Source: Luteibaculum sp964627445
GTDB lineage: Bacteria > Bacteroidota > Bacteroidia > Flavobacteriales_D > Luteibaculaceae
Length of the DNA stretch: 64,000 nucleotides
Direction of reading: 5' to 3'
Assembly (NCBI GenBank): GCA_964627445.1
Contig: CAZVJF010000011.1
Span: 1-64,000, forward strand
A program made the translations under genes and the position numbers. The notes under the pieces are model-generated. The model searched no databases, was not told where the DNA came from, and worked only from the letters and a program-made list of their open reading frames with translations. Within the stretch, counting starts at the first letter, position 1. Every line of letters starts with the position of its first letter. This document shows positions 62,506 to 64,000 of this stretch, piece by piece.

Positions 62506-63791
62506 TACTTTTCTAAAAGAGCACTCAAGCGTGCTGCTATAGCCTCGCGCTTGTAATTTTCTACCGTGCTTGCATTTACCGTAACCGTTCCGCTGCCCTC
62601 TAGTAAATCCTTTTGCAACAACTGGGCAAAACCCGTAGCATCACCAAAGGCTACCATTTTCCCTACTCCCGTTTCTTGCAGGATATTGTTGATATCGCCA
62701 TCGAGCGGGCCAATAGCCAGCACGGGCTTCCTGGCAGATAGATACTCAAAAAACTTGCCCGTTAATATCCCCTTGGCATTTTTAGAATCGTTGACCGGAA
62801 GATACAACGCATCGGCTGTGGCTAACATGTGGTGTACTTCATTCGAGGGCACGTAGCTCTCTATGCGAACCAGGCTATCCAGACCAAATTCTTTAATATC
62901 CTGCAATACAGAAGCATCTGCATTCCCTACAAAGAGCACCTCCAACTGGGATGCTACATCGGGGTAGTTCTGCTGAAGCTTGACCAGAGCTTGCCAAAAA
63001 CTGGCGTGGTTCCGAGCCGGCCCCAAAGTACCCACGTGCAACAAAGTCTTTTTGTTGCTAGCATTGGGTTGGGGAGGAATCCAGTCTAAAAAACCATTGG
63101 TAAAAACGTGAACGCGCTGTTGGGCTAGGGCCCCCAATTCTTCGGCTAAGGTTGGACCTACCGTGATTACCACCGTTGCCTCTGTAAGAACATCCCGCTC
63201 CATTTTTTGGTGCTTTTTTAAAGCGCTTGGCGTAAGCTTTAATTGCTCAAAATAGTCGATGCCCGTCCAGGGATCTCTAAAATCTGCCAGCCATTTTATG
63301 CCTGTTTTTTCTGCAAGTTGCTGCCCAATAATATGGCAGGAATGTGGTGGTCCTGAGCTAATAACCCAGTCAAACTGTTCTGCTTCTACCAGCTTTTTTA
63401 AACGCTTTACCGAGGGTTTAATCCAAAACTTACGCGCATCGGGTATAAAGAAGTTACTCCGCACCCAAACGGCTAAATTTTCCAACCAAGCCTTACCCTT
63501 TTCCTTGTTGGCAAAAGAAGCCTGCACCCGAAATTCCTTACTCTTTCCCGTTACCTTTCGGTACAAATCAAAGGGTTCCCAGATTTCCGAGCGGATTACC
63601 CGAATTCCATCAGGCACCTCGTTTTCTAAGCTGGAGTCTTTGGTAGGATATTCATCGGAGTTAACGGTATACACGGTTATCTCCCACCCCAACTGGGCAA
63701 GAAACTTGGTAAAAAACAACCACCGTTGCACCCCTCCGCCACCGCTGGGTGGCCAATAATAGGTTACGACAAGAAGCTTGCCTTTAGCCAC
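62502..63791 (-). CDS. Glycosyltransferase family 4 protein
   Basis: The 429-residue GT-B enzyme starts with VVTYYWPPSGGGGVQRWLFF (about 8), the N-terminal acceptor side typical of GT4. LADFRDPWTGIDYF (about 164), the nucleotide-sugar domain LLHVGTLGPARNHASFW (about 251) and VNDSKNAKGILTGKFFEYLS near 335 follow. Specific sugar is unknown. It follows the YfhO-type gene by two bases and overlaps the deacetylase-like gene end by four bases. Confidence 0.92.
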   Translation of the reverse strand: MAKGKLLVVTYYWPPSGGGGVQRWLFFTKFLAQLGWEITVYTVNSDEYPTKDSSLENEVPDGIRVIRSEIWEPFDLYRKVTGKSKEFRVQASFANKEKGKAWLENLAVWVRSNFFIPDARKFWIKPSVKRLKKLVEAEQFDWVISSGPPHSCHIIGQQLAEKTGIKWLADFRDPWTGIDYFEQLKLTPSALKKHQKMERDVLTEATVVITVGPTLAEELGALAQQRVHVFTNGFLDWIPPQPNASNKKTLLHVGTLGPARNHASFWQALVKLQQNYPDVASQLEVLFVGNADASVLQDIKEFGLDSLVRIESYVPSNEVHHMLATADALYLPVNDSKNAKGILTGKFFEYLSARKPVLAIGPLDGDINNILQETGVGKMVAFGDATGFAQLLQKDLLEGSGTVTVNASTVENYKREAIAARLSALLEKY

Positions 63792-63793
63792 GG

Positions 63794-64000
63794 TTAGTCT
63801 TCGGTTCTTGCTTGTTTGTACACGCCTGCACCCAGTAACAGCACAATAAGAATGGAAGCTGCAATATTTACGGTATTGCCCGTATCGTAAGCAGCAGGAG
63901 CAAACTCAAAAACAATTTCGTGCTCTCCGGCAGGGATTTCCATGCCTCGCAGCAAATAATTCACACGGATGTGTTCTACCGGCTCACCATCCATGTATGC
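63794..64000 (-). CDS. C-terminus of a YfhO-type membrane protein (partial)
   Basis: Only the last 68 or so residues are present; the gene continues past 64000. The visible part reads DGEPVEHIRVNYLLRGMEIP, then an AGEHEIVFEF strand, a membrane helix (VNIAASILIVLLLGAGVY) and a basic/acidic end. The pattern (exposed beta domain, then a final helix) matches the end of YfhO-family integral membrane proteins, which are related to glycosyltransferase C folds. Two bases separate it from the glycosyltransferase gene. Confidence 0.75.
   Translation of the reverse strand, partial: AYMDGEPVEHIRVNYLLRGMEIPAGEHEIVFEFAPAAYDTGNTVNIAASILIVLLLGAGVYKQARTED

Overview
The window looks like a chromosomal segment of a Bacteroidota bacterium, most likely order Flavobacteriales. 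The evidence is an exosortase of the XrtF type with its partner protein, UpxY-type antitermination, Bacteroidota-only families (DUF4924, DUF4783, OstA-like proteins), large surface proteins with type IX secretion-like tails, TAnnTTTG-type promoter boxes and few Shine-Dalgarno sequences. The genus cannot be fixed from sequence reading alone. No rRNA, tRNA, prophage, IS transposase or CRISPR array was recognised.

Left part, 1-23.4 kb, is accessory in character. Operons are separated by unusually long repeat-filled gaps (1-1179, 1936-2553, 6221-7151, 9382-9801, 22317-23404). It carries a sulfate-activation set (cysQ; a DUF2061-cysC fusion, cysD and cysN, with a four-helix-bundle S23 gene inserted between cysD and cysN). 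It also carries a winged-helix/UpxY antiterminator pair, nudix-mnmD, and a Wzc-type tyrosine kinase operon (wzc, ompH-like, DUF4924). On the plus strand follow two tandem paralogous giant surface proteins, then a small cysteine-rich protein with an exosortase-type C-terminal tail, the exosortase XrtF and its associated membrane protein.

Middle part, 23.4-55.7 kb, is dense housekeeping DNA with almost no spacer: glyA, fahA, relA/spoT, purA and an OstA-like protein; a zinc-ribbon protein; SDR/peroxiredoxin/Crp genes; and an envelope and redox operon (amidase, MlaD-like, Fe-S membrane protein, HAD, HdrB-like, conserved protein) divergent from an LptD-like protein. Then come ridA, a menaquinone operon (thioesterase, menF, menD, menA, menC, menE; menB and menH are not here), rluD, a PASTA protein, ddl, rdgB, rlmH, DUF4783, nadC, a YihY-type membrane protein and DUF2147.

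Right part, 55.7-64 kb, is a surface polysaccharide region: flippase, two glycosyltransferases, an AsnB-type amidotransferase, a sulfotransferase, a deacetylase-like protein, and the tail of a YfhO-type membrane protein running off the end. Part of it is visibly AT-richer than the middle.

Taken together, the cys genes make PAPS and recycle PAP, the sulfotransferase could use PAPS, and UpxY and Wzc are standard polysaccharide controls. A sulfated surface polysaccharide is therefore a reasonable inference. The least ordinary locus is 13.5-22.3 kb, where two giant paralogous surface proteins sit directly against a three-gene exosortase module with one evident candidate substrate.
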